A DNA stretch of 64,000 nucleotides from the NCBI RefSeq assembly GCF_001612725.1, contig NZ_BDAZ01000072.1:1-64000 (forward strand), given 5' to 3'. Of the stretch, positions 35,333 to 44,070 are shown in pieces (position 1 is the stretch's first letter; every line of letters begins with the position of its first letter). A model generated the notes under the pieces. It was given only the letters and a program-made list of their open reading frames with translations, made no database searches and was not told the DNA's origin. The position numbers and the translations under genes are program-made. This DNA comes from Nocardia anaemiae NBRC 100462. Lineage in GTDB: Bacteria > Actinomycetota > Actinomycetes > Mycobacteriales > Mycobacteriaceae.

Positions 35333-36224
35333 CCGGACGGCGCGCCGAAGCGAACAGAACTCGCTGGCGCAGAGCACGATTCGCTGTCACATGACAGTGG
35401 TCGTGGCGAGAAGTTGATCCAGTAGATGCTGTTGATGAGGATCGACCACCAGCCGCCATCGCACCCGGACCTCGTCGTCGTACGAACGGCCCCACAGGCC
35501 TTGACGCCGACCACCAGCTGGGCCCACTGGGCGCGCACGGCCGGAACGGTGGCGGATGGCGCCCGCACTGCAGCCGTACTCGGCGAGAAGGCCTGGACGC
35601 AGGCGTGAGCGACAGCCGGGGTAAACAAGCCGATCACCTAGCAGGACGTACACCAACAAATTTCCGCGATGATGCTTTGCCATGCATTGCGGGCGAGCAG
35701 CTTCTAGATTTACCCGGCCATCAGGTTGGCGACAGTCGGCTGGTGCGGTCATGTTGTCTCCCCGTCTCCAGACTCCCAACAGTCATTCCCGGTGAGGCCG
35801 ACCATGTTCCGCCCCAGAAACGAAGCTGTCGGTCCATGCGCGGGACGCCGGACGGGCCGGGATTGACCTACCTCGCGGTCAACCAGGGCAGTCCCGCACC
35901 AACTGGGTCCGCTGCTGGAAAGGCCCACGCCCACGAGTATCGAGTATCACCGCATCGGCCAATTCTCGGACCGGTTGCCACACAGATGAATTGATATGGT
36001 CGCGGCATGCCCGACTTGATCGCGCCCACCCTTCTATCACCGGTGGCGGCAGTATCACCGCGGCCATTCGTCGCGGTGTCGTCACCTGTGATGCACCGGC
36101 ACGCCCGTGCGGTTCGAAGCGACCGAGGGCTCTGAATGCCAACCGACCGTGCGCATCCGACGCTGGCGTATGCATGTACGCGAACCGTGTATTCGTCGAA
36201 CGCCGGATATGCGCCTTCCGGCTG
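35333..36224. other. Gene-free interval of about 0.9 kb
   Basis: No frame on either strand has both a ribosome site and a recognisable product. A possible ATG at 36007 (MPDLIAPT) resembles the start of some GNAT acetyltransferases, but the reading frame closes after about 40 codons, so at most a decayed gene is present. Confidence 0.4.
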
Positions 36225-36587
36225 CTACGCGACCGTTGAGGCGTGAGCCGCAACGAGCCGCCAGCCCAGCGAATCATCGTGGGACCAGGTGCGGGTGTAG
36301 CGCATCCTCGCCGCGAAAGGTGAACCGTGAACGTTTCCTTCGACGATCCCAAGGAACCAGGTAACTCCGGTCGTGCCCTCTACCAGCACCGTCAGTTGCT
36401 CTTCCTCGAGCTTGGTCAGAATCTGAGCCTTCGTGCGGTGCAACTCGAGATCATCGGCCTTGGTGAAGGTGTCCGCACCGAAGGTGAAAATCAACCGATT
36501 ATCGAGCAACTCATCGAGCGTTTGGATATCCCCTGCCAGTTGCGCCGCTTGAAGTCGTCGTTCGGCGATCCTCAGATCCTGTTCCAT
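36225..36587 (-). CDS. NTF2-like/SnoaL-type protein (DUF4440)
   Basis: A 120-residue alpha+beta cone-fold protein: an N-terminal helix pair (LRIAERRLQAAQLAGDIQTL), DELLDNRLIFTFGADTFTKA and the strands MRYTRTWSHDDSLGWRLVAA. DUF4440 proteins bind small ligands, and a few are enzymes. Its own neighbours give no pathway. The start at 36587 lacks a strong ribosome site. Confidence 0.75.
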   Translation of the reverse strand: MEQDLRIAERRLQAAQLAGDIQTLDELLDNRLIFTFGADTFTKADDLELHRTKAQILTKLEEEQLTVLVEGTTGVTWFLGIVEGNVHGSPFAARMRYTRTWSHDDSLGWRLVAAHASTVA

Positions 36588-36779
36588 GCCCTTACTCTGC
36601 CAGCTCGAAATCGTTACGGCCCTTGCGTTTCGCTGACAGCAGACGCACCTGGATTCCGGTTCGAGCGCCGACGACCTGGAAGATCAGACCGAAACAACTC
36701 GGCCCCATCCTCTCAGCAGGTGCCCGGTAGATGACGGAATGATTTGTCGCATCAGCTCTCCGCGGGTGAATCGTGGTCC

Positions 36780-37445
36780 TCAATCCTCGCGGCTCCACAT
36801 CCCACTCTGCACGATCCAGATTCCGTGGGCGCCTTGGGTTGCCGGCTGGCTGAGGTTCAAGGCGACCTTGCCGCCATCGCTGTTGGTGACGAAGACGATC
36901 GTGGGGGCGCCGCCGCTAGTTTGGACGCTGGTCCAGCCGAATCGGCTCTGCACGAAAGTCTTTGCGACCTGAATGCGATCCAACCGCCAGGGCTGGTGGC
37001 CGCCGTCGACTGCCTTCTGCAAATCGGTGATCTGTTGTGCACCAAGACCTTCGCCGCCGAATGGCGTCCCCGAGGGCGGGTACGAGGTCGAGCTGGGCTG
37101 CGTCGATGCCGATGTAGTCGGTTGCGGGGGAGGGGATTGTGGCGAGGTGGGCGAGGCTGAGGGTGTGTTCGGGGCGCCGCTTCTTGACATGGAAGGTCCA
37201 TCGCCACCACCCGACTGGGAGGGATCGGCGCCATTGCCTGACAGAGAAGGGGTGGCACCAGCTGGCGAGGAGAGGGCGGTGACCACCGTCGATGCCGTCG
37301 TCGACGACTGGCTCGTCGGCGACGACGTGGCCGTACAGCCGCTGATGGCTGCCGCGGAGGTGAGAACACCGAGAACTGCTGCCGTGACTCGCCGATCGAG
37401 CAGGGCGCTAGCGGACAGACCGCGCCTAGGGATGGTGTTGTGCAT
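36780..37445 (-). CDS. Secreted Ser/Pro-rich lipoprotein
   Basis: The 221-residue protein begins at an ATG at 37445 with GAGGAG upstream. The signal peptide has Arg residues and a lipobox ISGC (Cys about 37). A low-complexity Ser/Thr/Pro/Gly linker of about 95 residues follows, then a compact C-terminal domain of about 85 residues (LQKAVDGGHQPWRLDRIQVA, FGWTSVQTSGG, IVFVTNSDGGKVALNLSQPA, GIWIVQSGMW). This is the layout of a wall-spanning, membrane-anchored sensor or binding lipoprotein. The function is not recognised. Confidence 0.75.
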   Translation of the reverse strand: MHNTIPRRGLSASALLDRRVTAAVLGVLTSAAAISGCTATSSPTSQSSTTASTVVTALSSPAGATPSLSGNGADPSQSGGGDGPSMSRSGAPNTPSASPTSPQSPPPQPTTSASTQPSSTSYPPSGTPFGGEGLGAQQITDLQKAVDGGHQPWRLDRIQVAKTFVQSRFGWTSVQTSGGAPTIVFVTNSDGGKVALNLSQPATQGAHGIWIVQSGMWSRED

Positions 37446-38259
37446 AGAACTCCTCGATTAGAAACAGGATTCCGGACTGCGGGCCGAAAGGGACCTCTGC
37501 CATTTTGTTCTGCACCCCGACCTGGACAGTTAACCATTCCACAATTAGCCAGCCGATTTTTGGAAGCAATCGCGGCCGACTCTCCAACTCGCCGACATCT
37601 CCGCAGACTCGAATTGTACGGAAACCACGTTGTCGAAAGATCCGCCATGTGGCGGAAGTTGATGAAGATCGAGCGGACTCCAGTCCGATGAGACTCGCCG
37701 ATCGCGCTCCTCTGTCGAGCGTTGAGACGCCTTCCCGTCATTGGTAAACGCGCACCTACTGTAGCGAATTCGGGGCTATCGTCGGCTCTGATGATGTCGG
37801 CTTCGAATCGTATGCGGTATTCGGTACATCCGTACGACGGCATACGATTTCGCTGCAGCTTGGAGTACGGAAATGTCGGAAAGAGCGTCGGAAGGCTTGG
37901 CTGGTTGCGAGATCTCGCACCCGAGCCGTATCAGGGCAACTTCGGCGGCCGCGAAGGGGCGTGAATTCCAGGAGACCTACTGTTTGTTTGCAGTACAACA
38001 GAATTCGATCGAGGCAGAAAATTTCGGCCGAGTTCGCATCGGTCCCTCGAGCAGTGAAGCGGATCGATGTCGGTCGGTCTCGAGATCGGCATCGCATTGG
38101 CTTTGAATGCGGGTGCGCAATGAGCTGTTCCGTGGCTGCGGATGTCACCTTCTGGCACAGGGTATTTCGCGACAAACGAGCATCTTGGCCAATGGCTGGG
38201 TGTGTGCGGCCGTACCGATGGGCGACGCATTCGAATTTCGATCATTCGCAGTTTGATTC
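37446..38259. other. Gene-free interval before tryptophan dioxygenase
   Basis: About 810 bases, with lower GC in its second half. Short frames only; none has a ribosome site or a familiar product. The promoter of the dioxygenase gene must lie in the last part. Confidence 0.45.
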
Positions 38260-38274
38260 ATGGAGGATACGGTC

Positions 38275-39207
38275 GTGAATTTTGCCCGGATGCGCCCGCG
38301 CCGCGACGGTGCATCGGTGAGCCACCCGTTCTCGGGCGAGCACACTAGTTACGAAACGTCGCGCATGACGAGCAGCGCTGATCAGCTCGTCGGCCCCGAC
38401 AACGCGACACCCGATTTCCCGAATGCGATGAGCTACGGCGACTATCTGTCTCTCGGGGCGATCCTGAGCGCACAGCATCCGCTGTCGCCGGATCCCAACG
38501 AGCTGCTGTTCATCATCCAGCATCAGACGACCGAGCTGTGGATGAAGCTTGTTCTGCACGAACTTCGTTTGGCCCTCGAGGCGATCCACCGCGACGAGCT
38601 GCCGTCCGCGTTGAAGGTGCTCGCTCGGGTAGCACGGGTCTTCGAGCAGCTCGTGCAGGCATGGAACGTGCTCGCCACGCTGACACCGTCGGAGTATTCG
38701 GCGATCCGGCCGTATCTCGCGCAGGCGTCTGGACTGCAGTCCTATCAGTATCGGCAGCTCGAATTTCTGCTCGGCAACAAGAACTCGCAGTTGCTCCGTC
38801 CACATGTTCACAGGGTGGAGGTGCTAGAGCAGTTGCGTCCAATGCTCGAGGCGCCGTCGTTGTACGACGAGGTGGTTCTTCTGCTCGCTCGGCGTGGTTT
38901 TCCGATTACGCCTGCGCGGCTCGAGCGAGATTGGGCGCAGCCGACGCAGCACGATCAGACCGTCGAGGATGCGTGGATCGACGTGTACCGCACGCCGCAG
39001 AAACACGGGGAGCTGTATGCGATGGCCGAGCAACTCGTCGACCTCGAGGATATGTTCCGGCAATGGCGCTTCCGTCATGTGACGACAGTCGAACGCATCA
39101 TCGGTTTCAAGCGGGGGACCGGCAGGACGAGCGGCGTACCGTATCTCCGGAAGGTTCTGGACGTCACGCTTTTTCCAGAGCTCTGGCACGTGAGGACGAT
39201 TCTTTGA
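38275..39207 (+). CDS. kynA: Tryptophan 2,3-dioxygenase
   Basis: Haem enzyme that opens the indole ring of L-tryptophan to N-formylkynurenine, about 310 residues. Family motifs are MSYGDYLSLGAILSAQHPLS, LLFIIQHQTTELWMKLVLHE (haem/substrate contacts), SGLQSYQYRQLEFLLGNKN, the haem-ligand His region WRFRHVTTVERIIGFKRGTG and RTSGVPYL near the substrate carboxylate site. A GTG at 38275 with GGAGGA 7 bases upstream is preferred; an ATG at 38260 overlaps that ribosome site. No kynureninase or formamidase gene is nearby, so it may feed a remote or specialised pathway. Confidence 0.92.
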   Translation: MNFARMRPRRDGASVSHPFSGEHTSYETSRMTSSADQLVGPDNATPDFPNAMSYGDYLSLGAILSAQHPLSPDPNELLFIIQHQTTELWMKLVLHELRLALEAIHRDELPSALKVLARVARVFEQLVQAWNVLATLTPSEYSAIRPYLAQASGLQSYQYRQLEFLLGNKNSQLLRPHVHRVEVLEQLRPMLEAPSLYDEVVLLLARRGFPITPARLERDWAQPTQHDQTVEDAWIDVYRTPQKHGELYAMAEQLVDLEDMFRQWRFRHVTTVERIIGFKRGTGRTSGVPYLRKVLDVTLFPELWHVRTIL

Positions 39208-39517
39208 GGTGTCGTGAGCAGAGCGGGAAGATGCTCTGTCGCCACCGCTGACCGTCGTGGCCTCGGTGGCTTATCGCCGCGACTGATCGCTGCCTGCTGA
39301 GCGAGCCACCGCTCACCAGGAGCGGCGCCCCGGTCCGGTTCGACATCAGCCATGATCGTGGTCTGCTGCCGCCCATCGCTGGCGATCGCCCAGACGTGCG
39401 CGTTGGCACTCCGTCTGTCCGCATGCAGGTCTGCGATCATATGCCCAGCTAGCCCTTGGAAGGCCTGCTGCAGCCCGTGGGCGCAGCGAACCCGCGCCGG
39501 AATCGGACGAGACGGTC
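39208..39517. other. Short interval without a recognised gene
   Basis: About 310 bases. A minus-strand frame reads DRRSANAHVWAIASDGRQQT and continues for some 40 codons, which could be a decayed gene, but I do not recognise it. Confidence 0.35.
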
Positions 39518-40330
39518 TCATGTGAGGTGATCGAAATCGCCGCGGACCCAACCGATGTAGCGTTCCGCGGACCGCTGGGTCACCACGCGCGCGTCGGACG
39601 CGATGGACTGACCGAAGTTGTCGTAAATACGGTCGAAGACCAGGCCGGAGATGGTCTGGGAAATCCGGGCGACCACTGCGGCCGAAAGCGGGATCCGGTT
39701 CGGGTAGCTGCGCATGAACGTCACGGTGGCGCGATCGCGGTTCGTGTGCACGGTGTCCGCACTCAAGAGAACGCCGTTGCCGTTGGCACCCGCTGCCCAG
39801 ACTGCGACGGCACTGCCGGGAAAGTGTCCGCCGACTTGGGTCAAGGTAAGGCCCGGGACGATTTCGAGCTTGCCCGCCCACGGTTGGATCACCGGGTCGC
39901 GACGCGCGACCCATTCCAGGTCGGCTTCCGAAACTCGCACCGGCACGCCGCCAAGTGCCCGGCTCCACGCCACCTGGGCGCCGAAGTGATGTGGATGGCT
40001 GGCAGCGATGGCGACCACCCTCCCGAGCTGTCGGATCTGCTCGACTACGGCATCGTCGACGAACCCGACAGGATCCCACAGCAGGCAGCCGTTCGGGGTG
40101 CGGATCAGGTGGCAGCGATGGCCGATCGCGAAACTCGGCTCGACTTCTAGCGCGTACAGGTCCGGTTCGACGTCGCTGATCCGCACGCGATGCCCTTCGC
40201 CCGCCAATTCCGCAAGGCCGGTCCACGCCTGCCCGTCGGCTGGGACCCATTGGCGTTCGTCAGTACAGATCCGGCAGATCTGAGCGTTGTCATCGTGTTC
40301 CACGCCGCAGGTTCGGCAAATCTTCGACAT
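39518..40330 (-). CDS. Metallo-beta-lactamase-fold protein with N-terminal zinc ribbon
   Basis: The 270-residue protein opens with a four-cysteine knuckle (ICRTCG at 4-9, CRICT at 19-23). An MBL-fold domain follows, with HRCHLIRTPNGCLLWDPVGF, the variant metal motif ASHPHHFGA in place of HxHxDH, GGHFPGSAVAVW and SADTVH. Loss of the motif Asp suggests one-metal or altered chemistry. The ATG at 40330 follows GGAAAGGG. Ahead of it is a TTGAAC/GTTCAA palindrome like the boxes around the neighbouring MarR gene, so it is probably in that regulon. Confidence 0.8.
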   Translation of the reverse strand: MSKICRTCGVEHDDNAQICRICTDERQWVPADGQAWTGLAELAGEGHRVRISDVEPDLYALEVEPSFAIGHRCHLIRTPNGCLLWDPVGFVDDAVVEQIRQLGRVVAIAASHPHHFGAQVAWSRALGGVPVRVSEADLEWVARRDPVIQPWAGKLEIVPGLTLTQVGGHFPGSAVAVWAAGANGNGVLLSADTVHTNRDRATVTFMRSYPNRIPLSAAVVARISQTISGLVFDRIYDNFGQSIASDARVVTQRSAERYIGWVRGDFDHLT

Positions 40331-40382
40331 CTCGATCCCTTTCCTTCACAGACGGCAGTGCACCTTTGGCAAAAGCTTAATG

Positions 40383-40395
40383 TTGAACAGTTCAA
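40383..40395. promoter_or_regulatory. MarR-box candidate before the MBL-fold gene
   Basis: TTGAACAGTTCAA has 6-base mirrored arms around one base, 53 bases upstream of the MBL start. The adjoining TTCAATGTCAA matches the inverse of the flank TTGACATTGAA of the box at 41232. Confidence 0.55.
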
Positions 40396-40448
40396 TGTCA
40401 AGGAAAGATTCGGGTTCGGCATAGGGCGAGTGATGATCAAAGTCGCAC

Positions 40449-40970
40449 CTAGGCGCGGGTTCGATCTTCGGTGTTAGGGGGAGTGTCGCCGAGTCCGACC
40501 AGGAGCTTTCGTAGCAGCTTGTCGAGTTGTTTCTGTTCGGCGGCACTGAGGGAGTCGAGCATGCGGGCTTCGTTGGCGACGTGGTCGGTCATCGTCGCGC
40601 CGACTAGTTCGCGTCCGCGGTCGGTGAGGCTGATCAAGACCGATCGCCGATTGTCCGGATCCACTTCGCGGCTGACCAGTTCACGTTTGACGAGACGGTC
40701 GACCCGGTTTGTCATCGCGCCCGCGGTGATCATCGCCGAGTCGGTGAGTGCGCCTGCGGTCAGTTGGTAGGGCGGACCGGACCGCATGAGGGTGGCCAGC
40801 AGATCGAACTCCCATAGTTGCTGGTCGTGCTCCGCCAGTGTCGTCGAGATGCCTTGTTCGAGGATTCTCGCCGCCCGTTTGATCCGTCCCACCGTGCCCA
40901 TTGGACTCGGGTCCAGATCAGGTCGCTCAACCCGCCACTGCTCGACGATGCGGTCCACGTGGTCACCCAT
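40449..40970 (-). CDS. MarR-family regulator
   Basis: A 173-residue winged-helix dimer-type regulator. LWEFDLLATLMRSGPPYQLT begins the DNA-binding domain, with ALTDSAMITAGAMTNRVDRL as the recognition helix and DPDNRRSVLISLTDRGREL as the wing. The layout matches the HTH subfamily that includes HucR/OhrR-like regulators; no conserved N-terminal Cys is visible. Candidate boxes lie on both sides, so it probably controls the MBL gene, itself and the SelW-like and dehalogenase genes. Confidence 0.88.
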   Translation of the reverse strand: MGDHVDRIVEQWRVERPDLDPSPMGTVGRIKRAARILEQGISTTLAEHDQQLWEFDLLATLMRSGPPYQLTAGALTDSAMITAGAMTNRVDRLVKRELVSREVDPDNRRSVLISLTDRGRELVGATMTDHVANEARMLDSLSAAEQKQLDKLLRKLLVGLGDTPPNTEDRTRA

Positions 40971-40985
40971 TTGTACCCCTCTGCA

Positions 40986-41005
40986 TAAAACTGTTTGAGA
41001 TTGAA
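40986..41005. promoter_or_regulatory. MarR-box candidate before the regulator gene
   Basis: AAAACTGTTTGAGATTGAA resembles the CAAACTATTTGACATTGAA boxes further right and sits 16 bases upstream of the MarR start, where it would give autoregulation. Confidence 0.5.
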
Positions 41006-41182
41006 ATTACCATCCGGTGCCCGGTCGACCTCGTCGGTTGCGCGAGAGCGCCGCTTCGCTGCCAGGTTCCTGAGCGTGGGCCGCACTCTCTTGTCTCAGG
41101 TGATGGCCATCTTCGTCGGTCGGCCTCATGGCCGCTCGAGCTGAGTGTCGACCGTCGGGCGGCTATGCTTACACATCTCGAT

Positions 41183-41247
41183 ATCAAACTATTTGACATG
41201 AAAGTGTCTTGCGGCTATGTTAGTCCTTGTATCAAACTATTTGACAT
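41183..41247. promoter_or_regulatory. Pair of MarR boxes before the SelW-like gene
   Basis: The 17-mer ATCAAACTATTTGACAT occurs exactly twice (41183-41199 and 41231-41247), 48 bases apart. Each contains the palindrome TCAAA-CTA-TTTGA. The right copy ends 15 bases before the ATG at 41263. Confidence 0.75.
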
Positions 41248-41262
41248 TGAAGGGTTGCGGCG

Positions 41263-41487
41263 ATGACTGTCACCATCACCTACTGCAGGCCATGTGGCTA
41301 CTTGAGGCGCGCCGAGAAGGCTGCTACCGCGCTGGAAAACGAACTCGGCGTGGTCGCTGAACTCGTTCCAGGCAAGGGCGGGATCTACCAGGTCGCCGTC
41401 AATGGCGAGGTGGTGGCGAAGAAGACCCGTTCGGGCTTCCCTGAACCGCAGGAAATCTGCGCGGCCGTGGCAGCCGCCGCGAGCTGA
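41263..41487 (+). CDS. SelT/SelW/SelH-type (Rdx) thioredoxin-like protein
   Basis: A 74-residue protein of the Rdx family. It starts TVTITYCRPCGYLRRAEKAA with the redox CxxC motif (Cys in place of selenocysteine), and continues with ELGVVAELVPGKGGIYQVAV and the NGEVVAKKTRSGFPEP region. These proteins are small thiol redox factors. The ATG at 41263 is 37 bases before the hydrolase gene, measured stop to start, so the two are co-transcribed behind twin MarR boxes. This suggests a redox or electrophile stress response. Confidence 0.83.
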   Translation: MTVTITYCRPCGYLRRAEKAATALENELGVVAELVPGKGGIYQVAVNGEVVAKKTRSGFPEPQEICAAVAAAAS

Positions 41488-41524
41488 CTGTTCGCCCTAC
41501 CCTACAACTCGGAAGGAGGCGGCC

Positions 41525-42397
41525 ATGCCGGTCGTCAACGTTCTGGACTCGTTCCTGCACTACCGCGAATCCGGTAGGCCGGACGGCATTCCGGTCGTAT
41601 TCCTGCACGGCAATCCCACCTCGTCGCACTTGTGGCGCAACGTGATCCCCCATGTAACTCCCGACGCTCGACGGCTCGCGCCCGACCTGATCGGCATGGG
41701 CGAATCAGGCAAGCCGGTCATCGCCTATCGATTCGCCGACCACGCCCGCTACCTCGACGCGTGGTTCGACACACTCGGCCTTGATGAGGTGGTGATCGTG
41801 GGGCACGATTGGGGCGGGGCACTCGGAATGGACTGGGCCCGTAGACATTCCGACCGCATCCGCGGGGTGGCTGTCACCGAGACCTTCCTTCGCCCCAGCC
41901 GATGGGCCGAAATGCCCGAGAGAGCGGCGGAGCTGTTCCGGGGCTTCCGGTCCGACGAAGGCGAGGACATGGTTTTGGAGCGGAACATGTTCATCGAGGT
42001 GAACTTGCCGCTGCAGATCTTCAGCGGGCTCGCGTCGACCGACCATGATGTCTACCGTGCTCCGTATCCGGACCCGGCTTCACGCAAGCCCCTGCTGGCG
42101 TGGGCGCGCGAATTCCCCCTCGACGGCGAACCGGCCGACGTCACCGCCATTGTCAACGCCTACGACGACTGGATGGCGAACACCCCTGATGTGCCGAAAC
42201 TGCTGATGGCCGTCGAAGGCGGCGCTACCCTGGGCTCGCCGGAGGTGATCGACTGGGCGCGAAAAACCTTCGCCGCGTTGGAAGTTGAATCCATCGGCCC
42301 CGGCGGACACCACATCCCGGAAGACCAACCCGACGCCATCGGCCGCGCCGTTGACGGATGGATCAATCGGCACGAACTCGCCAAGGTGTTCGGATAG
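41525..42397 (+). CDS. Haloalkane dehalogenase-type alpha/beta hydrolase
   Basis: The 290-residue protein shows HGNPTSSHLWR with the halide-contacting Asn30, the nucleophile elbow GHDWGG with Asp95 and Trp96 (second halide contact), a Glu in TETF (about 119) in the place of the catalytic acid of DhaA/LinB enzymes, and the base His in GPGGHHIPEDQP. Such enzymes hydrolyse C-halogen bonds to alcohols. GGAAGGAGG precedes the ATG at 41525. It is downstream of the SelW-like gene and the MarR boxes. Epoxide hydrolase activity is less likely because the Asn-Trp pair is present. Confidence 0.87.
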   Translation: MPVVNVLDSFLHYRESGRPDGIPVVFLHGNPTSSHLWRNVIPHVTPDARRLAPDLIGMGESGKPVIAYRFADHARYLDAWFDTLGLDEVVIVGHDWGGALGMDWARRHSDRIRGVAVTETFLRPSRWAEMPERAAELFRGFRSDEGEDMVLERNMFIEVNLPLQIFSGLASTDHDVYRAPYPDPASRKPLLAWAREFPLDGEPADVTAIVNAYDDWMANTPDVPKLLMAVEGGATLGSPEVIDWARKTFAALEVESIGPGGHHIPEDQPDAIGRAVDGWINRHELAKVFG

Positions 42398-42930
42398 AAA
42401 CGGACTGCTCTCGATCACCAGGATCCCAATGCTCTGGCAGGCTATCCGCTGCACAACGCCGGGTTGCCTGGCGTGGATTCAGCGTGTGACGTATGCGGAT
42501 GGCGCCATCCCGCTGAACGAACTGGGGTTCAACCGTGCCCGTTGGGCGTCGGTGAGAGCCGCGCGCCCGCTGCACTGCGGTGGCCACGAGGTCTCCGGTG
42601 AGGTTCTGATCTGTCGCTGGACCATCTACCGGAGACCTCGCCACGCTGGCCATCGACACGCCAACGCAGACAACATTTTCGGCTCAGGAATTGAAGGCGC
42701 CGCTGCCCGGCCACCATCAACTCCTACCACTTATGAAACACGCCCTAGCACGCGGTCACGGAACACGTTGCGCCGCAGCATCGCCCACGACTTGCGATCG
42801 GCCCGAGACCCTTCGGTCAACAGCAAGTTGCGGCGCTCTGGGAGCGATTGTCCGGTCCGCCCTTGTTGCTGCTTGGCTGGGTCGAAAACTCGGTCGTGTG
42901 GGCTGAACGCGAGCACGCCGCCGCCAAAGA
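42398..42930. other. Interval without a recognised gene
   Basis: About 530 bases. A plus-strand stretch near 42820-42960 reads as coding-like (LSGPPLLLLGWVENSVVWAE) but has no start and runs into the opposite-strand WhiB-like frame. It may be a decayed gene. Confidence 0.35.
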
Positions 42931-43347
42931 CTACACGCCGGTGCCGTTTCCCCGGCGGCCCATCACAAAGTGCCTGCGGATAGTGGTCGTCGCAGCGGAT
43001 GTCGAACGCTCCGAGTTCGGCGCGGTGGTGAGGTGATTGATCTGGATTGGGCCGCGGATAGCTTTCGACGGTCTGCGATAACGGCTGATGTCTTCGACCT
43101 TGTGACCGGCCGCGTTGTAGACGACCCCCGCCCAGATGATGGAACGCGGCCCATTTCCTTGTGCGGTCAGCTTCTCCGCGTGCTTATGGCACGACTCCAG
43201 GAATGGACAGGCGAGACAGGTGCGGATCGCCTCGCGCCACGTTCGTATGGACCCGACCTCCAGGTCCCAGTTGTCCGGGCATACCGCACAAGGTGGATGG
43301 TTGGTAGCACAGTGTGCGGTGCTGATTGATGTAATGGGAACTGGCAT
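42931..43347 (-). CDS. Possible WhiB-like iron-sulfur protein
   Basis: A 138-residue minus-strand frame with the cysteine layout of WhiB-like regulators: two early Cys (HCATNHPPCAVCPDN), then TCLACPFLESCHKHAEKL with CxxCPxxxxC, followed by IIWAGVVYNAAG in the place of the G(V/I)WGG turn. A basic tail with the RRGNG end could contact DNA. The spacing is atypical and there are extra cysteines. It has a weak ribosome site, so the start at 43347 is uncertain. WhiB-like proteins occur widely in actinobacteria, their phages and plasmids. Confidence 0.5.
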   Translation of the reverse strand: MPVPITSISTAHCATNHPPCAVCPDNWDLEVGSIRTWREAIRTCLACPFLESCHKHAEKLTAQGNGPRSIIWAGVVYNAAGHKVEDISRYRRPSKAIRGPIQINHLTTAPNSERSTSAATTTIRRHFVMGRRGNGTGV

Positions 43348-44070
43348 CGCGATTCTCGGGTTGAGGAGTGTCTTACCGAGGGTATGAGCAGGTCATGGTC
43401 GAAACATCCGCACTTTTGCGTAGCTTCAGGCGCGCCGTTGCCCGGCCTGGGCTACTGCTTCCCGCAGTTGGGAAGCATGCGAACTGAGAGTGCGCGTCGG
43501 ATGTACTCGTGGCGGGGTTGCGGTGGGTCATTATGTACCTGGGCCACGCATGATTTGGCGCTGCTGATGAACGGCCCGCATATGCGAATCTCTCTACCAG
43601 CAATCCATGTCGACGCTTGGGCTGACCACAGAACGGGCCGCCGCTTGACGATTAGCAGAATCGGAGGCCTGCAGGACGCCAACCGGATCATCGGCTCCGG
43701 CTCACTCGTTGGGAAGCTGCGATCAGTGCTGTGCTTCCGTTCTTCCGCTTGCCGGGCCGCGCGTTGGCAGGTCTTGCGCAGGTGCGGCTGATCAGCTTCT
43801 CGGAAGTCGAGTCGTTCTTTTGTCTCACCGTGATATGTCATGCAGTTTGAAAGATCCGCCAACATGCCGAAAAAGCGGCTTTTGCGGTGTGGCATGTGGA
43901 TGGCGGCAGCATGATTCGCTGATGAGCTATGGCATGGCGGTCTGGGAAAGTGAACGGCCTGCTGGCGAGGGGGAAGCGGAGATAGAGAGTCCGCAGTACT
44001 CAGCCTACAATCAAGGTCCGTTGCCGGAAAACCACGGTTTACGCACCAGCGTCTCCGCCGTCGTGTAATC
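43348..44070. other. Gene-poor interval upstream of the TrbL-like gene
   Basis: About 720 bases. Frames on both strands (for example 43384-43791 plus and 43452-44072 minus) are open but have poor codon bias, no ribosome site and no known domain. I do not call a gene. Confidence 0.4.

Noticed and set aside
39075..40250. 391-codon minus-strand frame overlapping the MBL-fold gene
   Set aside because: Off-frame reading of the MBL gene on the same strand; Arg-rich, with no recognisable motif.
43384..44070. Open frames on both strands upstream of the TrbL-like gene
   Set aside because: No ribosome site, poor codon bias, no familiar domain, and they overlap each other.
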